From: Gnetum montanum
Lineage: Eukaryota; Streptophyta; Gnetopsida; Gnetales; Gnetaceae
NCBI GenBank assembly: GCA_015680685.1
Contig: MNCI01004678.1
Coordinates: forward strand, 552,566-616,565
Reading direction: 5' to 3'
Length of the DNA: 64,000 bases
Part shown: positions 36,360 through 48,500 of the stretch, piece by piece
Numbering within the stretch: position 1 is the first letter of the stretch
How the letters are laid out: the number at the start of each line of letters is the position of its first letter
Made by a program: the position numbers and the translations under genes
The notes under the pieces: generated by a model
What the model was told of the DNA's origin: nothing
Database searches by the model: none
The model's input: only the letters and a program-made list of their open reading frames with translations

Positions 36360-37197
36360 TGATGAGCGGTAGAGAATTTCAGCACTCAATCATAAAAGTC
36401 ACAAGTGTTCATGAGTGAATAGATCGAAATTCATGGATGGACAATGTAAATATACTAGTAAGTTGATGATAAGGTCATGATCATTATCTTCTTACTTAGA
36501 CTTAGCGAAGTACAAAACACATGGTTTAATCCTCAGTGAGGTATATGAGCAATTAATGGTGTAGAGCTCTAAGTATACTAATAGTAAACATAGTGAAAAT
36601 GAATATGAATTCTATTAACTAAGGATAATAAAAATTATAAAGCTATTCTAGCCTATTAGTGATAAGTATTCAGTTTTGGGTTGCAATTCATGTTTTGGGC
36701 TGATGTAATTGTTATTGGGATTACTAAGTAACTTTACCACTAAGTGAATTAAGTAAAGTCAATGCTAGGTTACTAAAAAACTACATGTTATGCTCAAAAC
36801 TAGTCATACTTATTCTATCCATATTAACAAACATGAAATAGTAAATGACTTAGGAAATGTAAATGAAAAAGTAAAGTAAATGACATGGAAATGTAAATCT
36901 ATTTTATGTGAAATGTTGCAATGATGAAGAACAATCTTGATCTTTATTGCTGATCATGAATTATATCTAGGAACAATCCACTTGAATAAAGATATCATAT
37001 AGCTATAATTTACCATACTGTGGGAATTTACAAGTAACTTTAAGTTCACAAAAATAAACTACAAACAATTTGCTAAAAGTTGACAAAAAGAATTTTCTTG
37101 ACACAATGGTAGGCTCATATTTATAGGCATGGCCATGGCCCACTACATCATATGTTAAGCTATGATATCATACTCAATAATATTAAAAGTTTTATCA
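36360..37197 (-). repeat. A4 3' LTR
   Basis: 838 bp from TGATGAGCGG to TTTATCA on the plus strand. The minus-strand TATAAATAT box is at 37118-37126. It aligns with A1 and A3 LTRs through the GTTACTAA and TGTTGCAATGATGA regions. It is strongly AT-shifted relative to N. Confidence 0.75.
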
Positions 37198-37439
37198 TAT
37201 TCTCATGACTGACTAAAGACTTATTCTCGAGTTCAAACAAAATGAGGATAGACTCATTATAAACTTGTAGGGTTGCATTGACTCAATAACATGACATATA
37301 TACATGACTAACTACTAATTATGAATGTCACATCTTTACTTGAGTGGTGTTACAAAATTATCATGTAGGGGATGATTGACACATGATAAATTTTATGACA
37401 AAAACAAAACAAAACAAAAAAGGATCAAAGCTTGATGTA

Positions 37440-38500
37440 GTCTCTTAAGTCCCTAGTGGTGGTGACTCCTCCATCGACTTCTTCCCTTTGTCATCTAGCT
37501 TTTGGATTGATATTTACTTGGCAATTCTCTTAGCTTTTATTCTTCTATCTTGAGATCATGCATAGTATATGCCACCTTGGTGATCTTTTCTAGTGTCAAC
37601 ACTTCCCAAGAACACGACAATTGTGGAAACATTTGATTGGCCTTAACTACCATGCTACAAACCATGTTCATGCCACTTCAAAGACCTTGGTCATTTTTTT
37701 GTAACTCTTAATAATTTGTTATTCTTATGACCATGTTTGCTGCTATATCTTTCTAGTCTTAGTAACTTGCTTTGACTACCTAATGTTCAAAGTTTACAAT
37801 GAGAGGCTTTTGTTATGCATCTTTTTTATTTGCAAACTTTTTTTCATACATGAAGTACATGGTATCCAATTGATGCACCAATTCTATCCTTGATATGCCT
37901 GTTATTAATATGGATAAGTTAGCATACCGTAGGTTTACTAACTCCATGGACATTGTCAAATCTTCAATCTACAAGTCTTTGTTTTTAGCTCTACTTAGTG
38001 GACCAAGGCAGGCTATCTAGGATAGGTTGTTAATCAAGTAGCTACTATCTGATGGAACTAATTTTGTCTTTGGCTATTTGAATCTCATTTTTATTAATCT
38101 ATTTGTACATGCCCACTTAATCTCTAAAGTGTTTTTTAAGCCTTTCATGATTTTCAACCTCATTATATCATTTGCTTATCTTAATAGTTGATTTTCCTCT
38201 AATTACATGTACTTCTTTTATTGATAAGGTTCAATTTTTTAGGCCAACTAACACATATCTAGATTAACTCTAGAAAATTATTTTCTCAATAGATGAATGC
38301 TTTCCTCAAGCACATTATTTTTCTTTTTCACATTTATTAACCTAAGATTTTCTACAATAATTTTTTTTCTTCCTCTAGTATATCAATTACTTTTGCATGG
38401 ACATATGTCTAGGTGTTTGTAGCTAAAGAATTCCATCTTGCCTTCTCCCTTTCTATTTCTAGTTGCTTTTGTGATGCAAGTTCACTCCAATAATAAATCA
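37440..38500 (-). pseudogene. A4 accessory coiled-coil ORF remnant
   Basis: Minus-strand translation gives LSILITGISRIEL, YFMYEKKFANKKDA (about 37825-37905) and MFPQLSCSWEVLTLEKITKV (about 37560-37640). These match A3 segments LAMLIVGRPRIEL, YLFYEAKFKHHKEA and LFPSISCPWKIPTPTHINEV in the same order. Stops and frameshifts are present. This independent copy supports the reality of the ORF. A charged, Lys-rich upstream part (38150-38400) fits a coiled coil. Confidence 0.65.
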
Positions 38501-38530
38501 TCTTCCAATACTAAATCCAAATATGATGTA

Positions 38531-40980
38531 AAGATAAAATTATTTTCTAGAAAACAAGAAAACTAGCTATCTTTCATTAATGCAATTAGAAGGTTACAAT
38601 AGGATTCCCACAACCCACAAAGATCCAAAACCTATCACACTTAAACGATATTATAGAGCATAAGGCTCTACAATCGTACAATGACTATTCTTAATGAAAG
38701 ACACAGCCAAAAAAGAATCTCTTCCACAACCTAGGACTGAGATCTCAACTCACAAGAAAGATACTGTAATACCTGAAAATCTTGGTTGCTAGAAGACCAA
38801 AAATTTTAGTGAAATAGCTTTACCTTGGATCCCAATGGCCACCACAAAAAACAAGATTTGTGGTGCCTTGGATGGTTTGGTAGATCACTCAAGGACTTCA
38901 AAAAGGTCAAGTAAGGTTGCAAAAAATAAAAATGCAAATATAGATATGAGAAATAAATGTATTGAAATGAAACAAAAATATTTAACTTGCAAACAAACAG
39001 AATTGTAAACTTTATTTTAACAGAAATAAAGAGGTTTAAAAAATGTGTACAAGGTGTCCCTGAATTAGCAAGGTGGTTCACTTTAGTGAGGGTTTGGAGT
39101 CCACTAAAACCAATGGCTTTGAGGGCCACAGTCATCTCCACAATCTAGAGGTTCTACAACTCCCAATGCTATTGAACTTTGTTGCTCTTTGCACCAAATC
39201 TGCAATGTTGGTGATGCAGGAGTGTGAGATGTGTGGGGTTTTCTAGATCATAAAAGTGAGCCACACTAGAAGTCTTAATGCTCATATGCTTAGTGTTGAT
39301 GCCAAAATCCACCCAATCTCAAAATGAGTAAAAGAGGTCACAATGGCTATAAAGGTTCCATGTTGGGGATGATTCAAGAAGCTTCATATTTGTAGGCTTG
39401 CAAGAGCTCTTGAATGCTAAAAATATGTTGAAAATGCAAAAATGTGGAACCTTTTTATGGTCTTGGGGCTTGGCTTTTATAGGTTTTAGGCCACAAATTT
39501 GGCTACAAATTTCTGCCTAATTGATGATAGATTTTTGGCTATGTGTAGGTGTTGTAGGTTTACAAATCTAGCCAGGTTACTATGTATGATAAGTCTTGAT
39601 ACCCCCTTGGCTTCAAAACCATTCCATTTACTAAAAATAGTAAAGGGGAATTTCACCCATATTGGGCCTTCCAATAGCAACACTAAAGTGTAGGATCAAT
39701 GCTAGAGTTGGAGTAGTGTTGAAATTTTGGACCATGCTAGAGCAACACTAGGAGGAAGGTGTAGCACTGGGGGGTGCAGTAGCAATGTTGGATATAGGTG
39801 GCTCATATCTCTCAATAGGTATCTCCAACATAGTAAATGCTATACCCCCTACAAAACCCATCAAAATGCCAATTTTGGCAACCCAAAAGGCATTTTTAAC
39901 CCCCTCACCCCTCCCCACCTCAAAGCCCAAATATAGGCATGATATGGCTTTTTTTTTACTTCAAGGTTGAGGCTTTGATCACTTATGAGGCATTTTTTAG
40001 TCTCAACAGCTAAAGTATGTGAAATTGCACCTCATGGTTTGTAATCTTCACATTTACAATGAAAGTTTAGCTTCAGGCTTCATGGAGTAAGGATTACAAT
40101 GGTTACAACATGGATTTTTGGTGCTATTTCATTCACCCCTCTTTGTTAGTGTTTGGAGGATTAACCCAAGAGGCATAAACAAAGAATACAAATCATCACT
40201 ATAGGTCCTTCATTAACATTCTCTCTTTGTGCTCCATTTAGTCATGTAAAACCATGCCCAAAGAGTGCTTATGATGACAAGATAAGGCTATGATTTAAAA
40301 ATGGTAATGAGATTATAGGGAAATGGTTATGGAGGTGAACAATGCATTCCATAGTTGACATCATGGCTATGGCATTAACATGTTGGTTAATTGGTGAGTT
40401 TTGCACTCCATGTTTTGAGATGTTGGTCACTCGACAAATACATTTGAGGATCCAACATCTTGCCCCAAGGTTTTGTTGGCCACTTGTCTCCTCCCTTTGC
40501 ATGTTTGGAGCCACTGGTTTGGACTTTTCTTCTTCATTGATCATTCTAGCTTCTTGGCAATTTGCTTTTCCCCTTTTTTTGTTGGGTGAAACCTTCATTG
40601 GATTTCTTTGTCAAGGCTAAGCTGATTTGGTTTTCCTGCTGAATGAGATGTGTTACATCTACCAAACTTAGTGGTTTTCCCATCGAATGAAGTGTATTAC
40701 ACTTGATGAACTTAGTTTGTCATTCCTATTGAATGAGATGCATTACATTCAACAGAATTGTAGGTGGAGCATGACGAAGGGATGTCATATGGCCATGACA
40801 CATGAATGTCAAACATTGGTCAACATTGTTACTTAGGGTAAGGAAGATTATAATCAAAATATAGGGTTGGGTTCAAGCAGACGTGATAAGAATGTGGTGA
40901 AATAAGCACTCTTGGCATAGTTGGACAAACTCATTGAATCTTGCACATTGAGATCATGTGGTGACTTATTGTCATGATGA
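38531..40980. other. Unclassified repeat-like DNA, possible minus-strand LTR remnant
   Basis: No protein domain recognised. A minus-strand CCTATAAAAGCC box at about 39473-39484 and a TGTTGAGACT start-like motif near 40018 suggest a degraded LTR about 1.4 kb long, but no partner or primer site was found. A purine-rich tract lies near 38940-39040. Confidence 0.3.
40624..40770 (+). repeat. Three ~48-bp tandem units
   Basis: Three imperfect copies each have the order TTTTCC, then GAATGA, then TGTTACATCT / TGTATTACACTT / GCATTACATTCA, then an AACTTAG/AATTGTAG end. The sense of the repeat is unknown. Confidence 0.7.
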
Positions 40981-41189
40981 GTTACACCTTCACAATGACT
41001 TCTAAGCTTCATCTTGCAAGCGCAACTCTAAGAGGACAAGAAAACCTAGCAAAGAAAGCATGTTATTACATTACAATGCATATGGCTATATGGAATAATT
41101 AGCAAACTAGGCTACCATAGGTTATACATGTTACATAGTTCATCAATTTCCTTGTTGTGGGAAAGAGTGTAGAAAGGTCATGTAGGTTC

Positions 41190-42419
41190 ACTTGTTACTA
41201 GTTGTCAAGGTTGTCAATTGGCTATATGTAGTAAAACTTTAGATAGGAATGATTGATCGAATTGACCAACTCATTCCCATTCATGTCTGCTATCTTGAAT
41301 GCTCCTTTACCATAGTAGACCTTTGTGACCAAGAAAGGTCCTTCCCAGTTGGCTAAGATTGTATCTACATGTTTGTGGATGACCTTGAGGACCAATTCTC
41401 CTTTCTTGATCTTACACTTGTTTAGGTTATGATGGTATTGTCATTTCTGCCTCTTCTAGTATTGTTTGATGTGGGCAAGCATCTATACCTGTCACTTCTT
41501 CACCAAGTCTAGGTTCATGGTCCATAGCTTCTTGTTCTATTCATTGTTGATGAAGTTTAACAAGGTCACTTAGAGTGATAGTACCTGTAATTCAATAGGT
41601 AAAACAACTTCAGAACCATAAACTAGGTTATATGGGGTTACATCGGTTATAGTTCAAAAAGTGGTTCAATAGGCCCAAAGTGCATAAACATGCCACTCAT
41701 GCCACTTGTGTTTACTGTTATTCAACATCTTCTTAAGCAAACTGATGATGCCATTATTGCTTGCTTTAGCCTATCCATTAGCTTGAGAGTAGTATAGTGA
41801 CAAGAAGGAATGCTCAATGCCTAGGTCATGAAAAAAGTTCTTCATTTCTTGGCTACTAAATTATGGTTCATTATCTGTGACTATGGTCATAGGTATGCAA
41901 AAATGGGCTACTATGTTATCGAGTAGGAATCTATAGACTTGCTTAGATGTTGTTTTCCTTAGGGTAATAGCTTTAATCCACTTCATGAAGTATTTAGTTA
42001 GAGTGATGATAAAGTTATGCCTTGCGGAAGACTGAGGCTTTATGGGTCTAATGATATTCAACCCCCACCGTTAAATTTGAGTGGTGTGTAACTCAGTTGG
42101 TGGTACATGTATAATGTTACTATGTCGTTGGCACATGTCACAAGTTTTAACCTTCTTTAGGTAATTACTTTCCATATAGGACCAATAATAGCCTAATCAT
42201 CTAATGTTAGTATCCATGGCTCTAGGTCCTATATGTCCCCCATATATACCCTCATGAACTTACTCTAGGACTATGCAGGCTTTAGTTTTACCCAAGCACA
42301 CTAATAATATGTCACCATAGGATTATTGACATAATGTATTATTACCTATGATGACATACTATTTTAATCATTTATGTACAACATCCTTTTGAGTAGTAGT
42401 TGGGCCTTGTGAAGGCTCA
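41190..42419 (-). pseudogene. B1 integrase
   Basis: The zinc module reads LEEVHEGIYGGH-like sequence with a stop, then KVKTCDMCQRH (about 42280-42120). The core at 41861-42061 has NIIRPIKPQSSARHNFIITLTKYFMKWIKAI and FCIPMTIVTDNEP (each matches the Tat-group integrase pattern). The first catalytic Asp position is Asn (LNIIRP), the second is kept (TDNEP). Stops are present. The N insertion separates it from RNase H, by a clean 5-bp duplication. Confidence 0.75.
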
Positions 42420-42424
42420 CCATG
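42420..42424. repeat. Target-site duplication of N, left copy (CCATG)
   Basis: CCATG directly precedes TGATGAG at 42425 and recurs at 49944-49948 directly after CTCATCA. A 5-bp duplication is the Ty3/gypsy norm. Confidence 0.9.
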
Positions 42425-42849
42425 TGATGAGTGGTGAGGTACCCCTACACTCAACCATACGAATACGAGCGTGTACGCGCGATCCGGTCGAACTCCGCAG
42501 ACTAAATGCCTTAACACCACAAGAAACACTTGGGGTTAATCGTTCGTTGTCTTCCCAGGCTTGCTTGTAAGTGTCACGGTGTATGGTTAAGCAAGTCTGA
42601 GGTATGTGATTTTTTTGGTATTTTCGGCTTATCTTCTATGCTACCAGGAGAAAGGGTTGAGAAAACTAAACTAACTCTAACTAAGATCTAAGTCTAAATT
42701 AACTAGCGTCAGCATCCGTTCCCACTTGCCGGACACACCCTGAACTATGCAACTGCAGCTTACCAAACGCTAATCGTTACTGGGATCGCCACACGTAACG
42801 CAAGTGCTCGAAGTGGTCGTACTGAGGCACCTATTTAGCCTACGTGTGA

Positions 42850-43130
42850 TAAGCAGCCGATTCCTTAGCCAGCCGTACACACCCGTGGGTGCTCGTAACT
42901 AAGTCGTACTTATCACACGATCTAGCCTAGCAATGAGCAGCCGATTCCTCAACTAGCCGTACACATTAGACCCGGGAGTTACCAAGCGCAGAATCCTGGA
43001 ATACGCTACTGGGTTACCAAGCATCCAATGCTCGTAATTGAGTCGTACTCATGCATTGCGTCAAGCAGCCGATTCCTTGACTAGCCGTACACGTCCGTAG
43101 ACGCTCGTAATCAAGTCGTACTTGAACGCA
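42850..43130 (-). repeat. LTR-internal tandem units (three copies)
   Basis: Each unit reads GCAGCCGATTCCT, then ACTAGCCGTACAC or CCAGCCGTACAC, then CGTG/CGTA-GCTCGTAA, then AAGTCGTACT. The middle unit carries an extra GGGTTACCAAGC segment. The 5' LTR has two units (49430-49575). Confidence 0.85.
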
Positions 43131-43394
43131 CTAGGAAAGCAGAAAAGAAAGCAATAAATGAAACCACGTGCTGCAAGGTTTATCCAAACAAGTTCGTCTT
43201 TATTGCCGTACACAACTTGGGTTCAGGTTACAAGCTGCTCGAATAAAGAGCCGTTCACTCTAGGACTCCTACTGCGGGCACATGGGGAAAAATTCTAACT
43301 CTGGAGTGATCAATCTGCCAGAGCTTCGCTACACTAGCCAGGATTGGGAAATGAAGGGAGTGCCGCCTCTTATTTATAGATATGGCGGCGAGAC

Positions 43395-43469
43395 GCGATA
43401 TCGCGTACGCGATATCGCAGGAGAAGACGCGATATCGCGTACGCGATATCGCATGGGATGCGATATCGC
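43395..43469. repeat. U3 palindrome array, left LTR
   Basis: Two perfect 24-nt palindromes (43395-43418 and 43429-43452), each made of GCGATATCGC, a GTAC centre and GCGATATCGC, followed by a single GCGATATCGC at 43460-43469. They lie just upstream (minus sense) of the TATA box. Confidence 0.97.
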
Positions 43470-43495
43470 GGCCTAGTGCAAGTCGCGTCTCATCA

Positions 43496-43508
43496 TACCC
43501 CCATGACT
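43496..43508 (-). promoter_or_regulatory. N polypurine tract region
   Basis: Minus-strand CATGGGGGTA directly abuts the 3' LTR start. The equivalent in A3 is CATGAAGGTA (23710-23718). It is the expected plus-strand primer position. Confidence 0.7.
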
Positions 43509-45301
43509 GAATGAAAACTCGTCCTCGAGTTCCTTACAATGATATCAGGTAGGTATGGGATTATTAGGGAAAATGGAACTAATGGGATGACATGTGAACG
43601 GTCTTTATTACAAGACTTGACAAAAACTGGTGTTCATGACAACATGGGTGAACACCTTATTACAATGACATCAGGCCACAGTTGGCAGCTGAGAGAAAAG
43701 AGGAGAGAGAATAGAAGAGAAGAAGAGAGAAGAGTCTTGTTGCTGCCAACGCCTAGATTGCGCCTTTCGTTGTCCATCTGTAAGCGCATTATCAATTCCA
43801 CTCCTTGCATGCTGCTTCAGCGCTGCTCCATTCCAAGTGTCTGCTCCAGATCCATTCCGTTGTTGTATGATTGCCATCTGCACACACAACACAATCATAT
43901 ATTAGCAAGGGTAATTGAATCATTAAGTAAAGCATACCTTGCTTCGGTTTAGGTTCCTTGGCTAAGTTGTGGTATGGCTAATATGGATCTGGGAAAATGT
44001 AGATGATGACTACCGAAGGTATAGGGGTTAGGAAGAAAAACGAAAAAATCCGGGGCTTAGGATAAAAATCGAAAAATCAGGCCCCGTACCCCCATGACTA
44101 ATCGCGAACCTCCGGTAGCGTTAGAATGGAGAGAGAAAAGGAATAGGAATGATAGGTAAAAAGGGACAACTATGGCATCGATAAAAAGGATGTCATGATG
44201 GAAATGAACAAAAATGTTAATTAATTGCAAAATGTTAAGGAAAAGAAGTTAACTAATGTTCCAAATAGGAATGTCAGTGGGTCCTCCCCAAAGCAGGCTC
44301 ATGCCCTTAATGCCCTGACAATCCCACATTCAAAGAGTCCGTGGGCTCTGGGAATGTCCTTTGGAACAAGAGTTAAAGTCTTAACCGTAAGAATTTACCA
44401 AAAAGAAAACAAAGCATCAACCAAAGTATATACAATGATACAACCGGCAATGAGGTGAACAATGGAGAGAAGGATGGGAAGAAGAGAAGTGGAATGGAAT
44501 CCCAAGAACAAGGTGGTGTACAGCCCCTTGTGTGTTTGATGATTAATGTGACTTGGCGAATCTCATTCCAACTCTGGCCTCAAACCAACCACTTCCAGTG
44601 ACTTCGCATCAATGCATTTGGTCAAACCATCCACTTGGATAACAAGGATGCATCTTCGAGAAGCCACCACCATTCCGACGAAACAACGGAGAGAATGGGA
44701 AGCGAGAAGGGCCTTAGTTAGAGGGAACACTTTGGTTCCATAACCAGTGCTTGCAGCCCAAATTTTATTTCGTCTAAGGGGTGTGCTTTGAGTCCTCACT
44801 TTTGTTTTTTGCTTTCTTTGCTTTTTTTTTCCCTTTTTTTTGTTTTTTGTGTTTTTATGTTTTTATGCGTGGGGACCACACCATGCAAAGACTTCTTATT
44901 TTTATTGTCTCGGCTTCCGATTATTGGGTAACATCGGAATGGCAAGAAAACCCAAGAAGAAAACATCCAAGCACCCAAGTGAATGACCAACACAAAAACA
45001 TCAAGTTCCCTTGAAGTCACACCCTTTGCAATCCTTGAGTCCTTCCTTAGTTTGAGAAATGCCCAGTCACTGGTTCGTTAAAGTTCTTATTGGAAGGGAA
45101 CTGTACATTTCCAAGCCAAGGGAAACCATAGACTTGATGGATGGATGGATGAAGTGATCTCATTGCCTGCCATATCAAAAGAACATACCTTAGTATCAAC
45201 AATGTAACTTAAAGGTAAAAACCAAACATTAGCAATTAATGAAAAACAGTTCATCCCATCGGCCCGAACACTTATTGGGTGACGAATTTACATGATGGAT
45301 G

Positions 45302-45330
<29 letters not shown>
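45302..45330. repeat. (AC)n microsatellite
   Basis: An uninterrupted AC run of about 14 units within the non-coding part of N. Confidence 0.95.
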
Positions 45331-45335
<5 letters not shown>

Positions 45336-45354
45336 ATAGAAAAATATAACGATG

Positions 45355-45490
45355 TTGTAAAACAAAAACAAGAAAAGTTAAAGAAATTTGTAAAACAAAA
45401 ATTAGAAAAGTTAAAGAAATTGTAAAACAAAAATGTGAAAAACAAAAACGTTGTAAAACAAAAATGTGTAAAACAAAAACTGAAAAAGAA
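45355..45490. repeat. A-rich short-period repeat (GTAAAACAAAAA)
   Basis: At least five copies of TGTAAAACAAAAA-like words, some joined by GAAAAGTTAAAGAAAT, which itself occurs three times. Confidence 0.8.
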
Positions 45491-45507
45491 CTGAGGGCCC
45501 CATATGA

Positions 45508-48500
45508 TTAGCATAGGTGGCCATCTCCCCCATGACTGAGTTGTGAGGGAGAGATCCGAAGTAGTGAGCGCCTATTTGAATTTCTAAGCAGTGCCCAACT
45601 TCTCCCAAATGATGATCTTAGATTCAGGGGTGGAAGTTGGCGACGCTCACGTTCCAATGTGTCTATGCCACGGTTGTTGGCATGAGTTGCCTCAGTTCGT
45701 TCCATGCATATTTGTTTGCCCTTATGAGAAGCTGTCAACCACGGGGTGTCTACTACTTCTTGTGTGGTTGCTACATACAGGCATCTTTGTTGCAGAGTTT
45801 CCTGGGCACACCTGTGACATGGAGACATTTCCTCCGTGTCATCACCCGATGAATCACTGTATGTGATGCATGGAACTATCCTCTTCTCGATCTTTCCACA
45901 TATGTTTATCTTGGAGATTTCCAAGGAAAGATCGCGGATCCTAAGGCATGCATCTACTGTGCTTAGCCATGCCCTTCCCATTATAATTGGGAAGTCCCCT
46001 TCGTTGTTGTTAACATCGATCACTAGGAAATCCGCTGGGTAGGACCAACCACACACAGTGGTAATAACGTCCTCCACTAATCCCAAGGGAATAGTGATGG
46101 ACTGGTCTGCCAGCTCTAGTTGGATGTTGCTCTTCTTAAGTTGGGGCAGGTTCCAGGCGTGATACATCTTTCGCGAAATTAAGTTGACTCCGGAACCTGA
46201 GTCAAGAAGAGCTCGATGTGGTGCATTTCCAGCGATCTGCAAATAAATAAAGGGACTCCCAGGATCAGTTAGTTTCCTGGGAAGGTGGCCTACCTTGATC
46301 CAGTCAGTTACGGTATGTGTTAACATAACCGTATGCGTTACACTCCCTTGGACTGAAGGGTGCTCCGAAGCGTTAGTAGTTAGAGGCCTATACATGTACC
46401 CGTCCGCTTGTTGTTGCGAGAGTTTGTCTGGGCTCTTAGTTCTGAAAAAAGGTCTCTTTTTTGTACAGTTATCGCCAGAACTAGTACCCAGTTGGATATT
46501 TACACTCTGAATATTTACAGCTCTCGCGGCGTGACGTTGCTGCGGTTGGGTAGGCAATTCCCCTTGCATTGTTGGAGCAGGAGGTGTTATGGGAACTACT
46601 TGAGGAAGAGGTGCGGGTGGAGTTAGAGGATGGACGGAATGTGAGATGTCTCCCGGAGGAGAAGGAGTCCTTCTGAAGTACTCCCGAGCTTGGTAGTGAC
46701 GTTGGGGGGTAGTGTGACCCATAGAGTCACCTGGAGAAACCGGCTGCTGCACATAATAACCGTAAGGATCAGGCTGCCGGTAAGGGTATTGATGTGTTGG
46801 CGGTGGCATCCCCCATGACTGTGGGTATTGCCACTGCTGGTGTTGTCCAATGGGCTGCGGAGGCGTTCCACTTGGATAATACGTCAAGGGTTGGTGGAAC
46901 TGCCTTGGGTTACCTTGTGGATAAGGTAACCTTCGGGGTGTTTGCCGTTGATTAAGTCTTGGATTTAATGCATACACCCCAGACTCCTGCAGATGTGAGA
47001 TAATTGGACAACATCCCTTAGGATGGTCATAGTAACAGACCTCACATCCACCATCATTGTCTGAATCAGAATTTTCAGCCTCATCGGAGTTAAAGATCTT
47101 TCCCTTACCCTTGTTATGTGCAGGGTTAAAGTTTCTCCGCTTGACTTTTCCTTTGTCACTACTTTGCTCATCCTTAGACTCCTCTACGATTTTCAGGACT
47201 GTTTCTATTCGTGAGTCTAAGGAATCCCACATTTGGTCTACCTTAGCCGATACCTCCGTTGTTAACTTTTGGATCGGCACGGTTTTCCTGTTCACCAACT
47301 CTTCGAGTGGTGACTCATCCTCCTCATCACAGAATTTCACTCCCTTCTTGCGAAGGGAGGGATCGCGGTTGTATTCCTCCGCACTTTCTCTTTTACGTAG
47401 CTCACCCTCTTCTTGCGCTACTTGTTCCAACAAAACTTCAACTTCATGGGCTCTTAATTGGGAGAGTCTCCCTTGGGCGTAAGTCCCAAGAGTTCTTCTC
47501 GTTTCATTTCGTAGCCCATCCACGAGGTGGCGAAGTTGATCCCGTTTAGCGTACCCATGGCCCGGGCAACGATGTAGCAGTGTGTAGTAACGGGCCATGG
47601 CAGCATCCAAGGATTCATAAGCTCCTTGTTTCCAGCCTTGGATCTGCTTACGCAAGTTAGACACTCTGGAGTACGTTTGATATTTGTTGTTGAACAATTC
47701 AAGCATCGTACTCCACCTCCTGATGGTTTCCGGTTCTAAGGACCGGTACCAGCTCTCTGCTTCTTTAGTGAGTGTCCTAGGGAACAACTTGAGTTTCTGC
47801 CACTCATTATCTATGTTCTGCAAGGCACAGGCATCGTGGAATGCCTGTAAATGATGCTGAGGATCAGCGTTGTATCCCCCTTCAAAACGTGGGATATTAT
47901 TTATGTCCAAACGCTTGATCCTACTGTCCTTTAAATGCCTTGTGGGAATCCTAACTGCCTCTCTAATATCAAGCATGCTTCGGGTTGCGAATAGGGGTTC
48001 GTCATGATCATCTCTTTCATGACGTCTGTGATGTCTACGTGGTGGTTCCCTATTCTCCCTACGTCCTTGCCCTTGTCCTAACTCCTCTCGACCTTCCTGT
48101 CGAGGCATTTCATCTCTTTTACCTTTACTCTCCGCGTTATGCTCATGGTGGCTGCGCCCAGATGTGGAAGGAGAGGGTGAATGATGAGATGAAGGAGAAG
48201 AAGAAGGGGATCCATCACCATGGTGATGTTTCGTGCCTTCTCTTCGGCTGCTTCGGCCCCGATCGTTGTAACGATCAACGAGTCCATCATTAGTGTGAGT
48301 GGTTGTTCCTACTGTGAACAACTGGTGCTCACGGGGATCAGAGCCTGGAATATGTATTGTTGATCTAAGGCCCTGATGCCTAACCTCTTCACTAAAGTGA
48401 GGAGGAGGAACATCATTTTCTAAGAAACCCATCGTGAGGGGTTCCTCTTCTCCTATTTCACTAATGATGTGGGGAACCTTGCCCTTCAATAGTGAATGTT

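Larger units (their letters stand above)
36360..38530 (-). mobile_element. A4: family A element, 3' part only
   Basis: The 3' LTR (36360-37197) is joined to internal sequence. Immediately inside the LTR the plus-strand CATGACTGA...CTCGAGTTC (37205-37232) matches the same position in N (43502-43530) and A3 (the GAGGATGAATTTTC part). Farther in (37440-38500) is the accessory coiled-coil ORF. The inner break is approximate, about 38530. No pol was found. Confidence 0.7.
42425..43495 (-). repeat. N 3' LTR (left), 1,071 bp
   Basis: Runs TGATGAGTGGTG to GCGTCTCATCA on the plus strand. It has a minus-strand TATAAATA box at 43371-43378 and CAATAAAG (minus) near 43197-43204. The U3 palindromes are at 43395-43469. 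The GCAGCCGATTCCT unit occurs three times (about 42853, 42938, 43065) against two in the other LTR, which explains most of the 128-bp length difference. Confidence 0.92.
43509..45507 (-). other. N non-coding 3' region
   Basis: About 2 kb between the gag-protease stop and the polypurine tract, with no trace of pol or of the accessory coil ORF that I can read. It includes a (AC)n microsatellite (45302-45330) and an A-rich stretch with repeated GTAAAACAAAAA words (45355-45480). Small open frames (for example 43539-43952 plus) have no homology visible. Confidence 0.6.

Noticed and set aside
43539-43952. 137-codon plus-strand frame in the tail of N
   Set aside because: It opposes the element, has no motif and low-complexity Arg/Glu runs, and no homologue in other copies.
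46960-47060. CCHC zinc knuckle in N Gag
   Set aside because: CEVCYYDHPKGCC does not have the standard C-x2-C-x4-H-x4-C spacing, and relatives lack two of the Cys.
45591-48293. Several plus-strand frames of 66-141 codons opposite the N gag-protease ORF
   Set aside because: They are antisense shadows of the intact ORF, and their breaks follow its codon phase.
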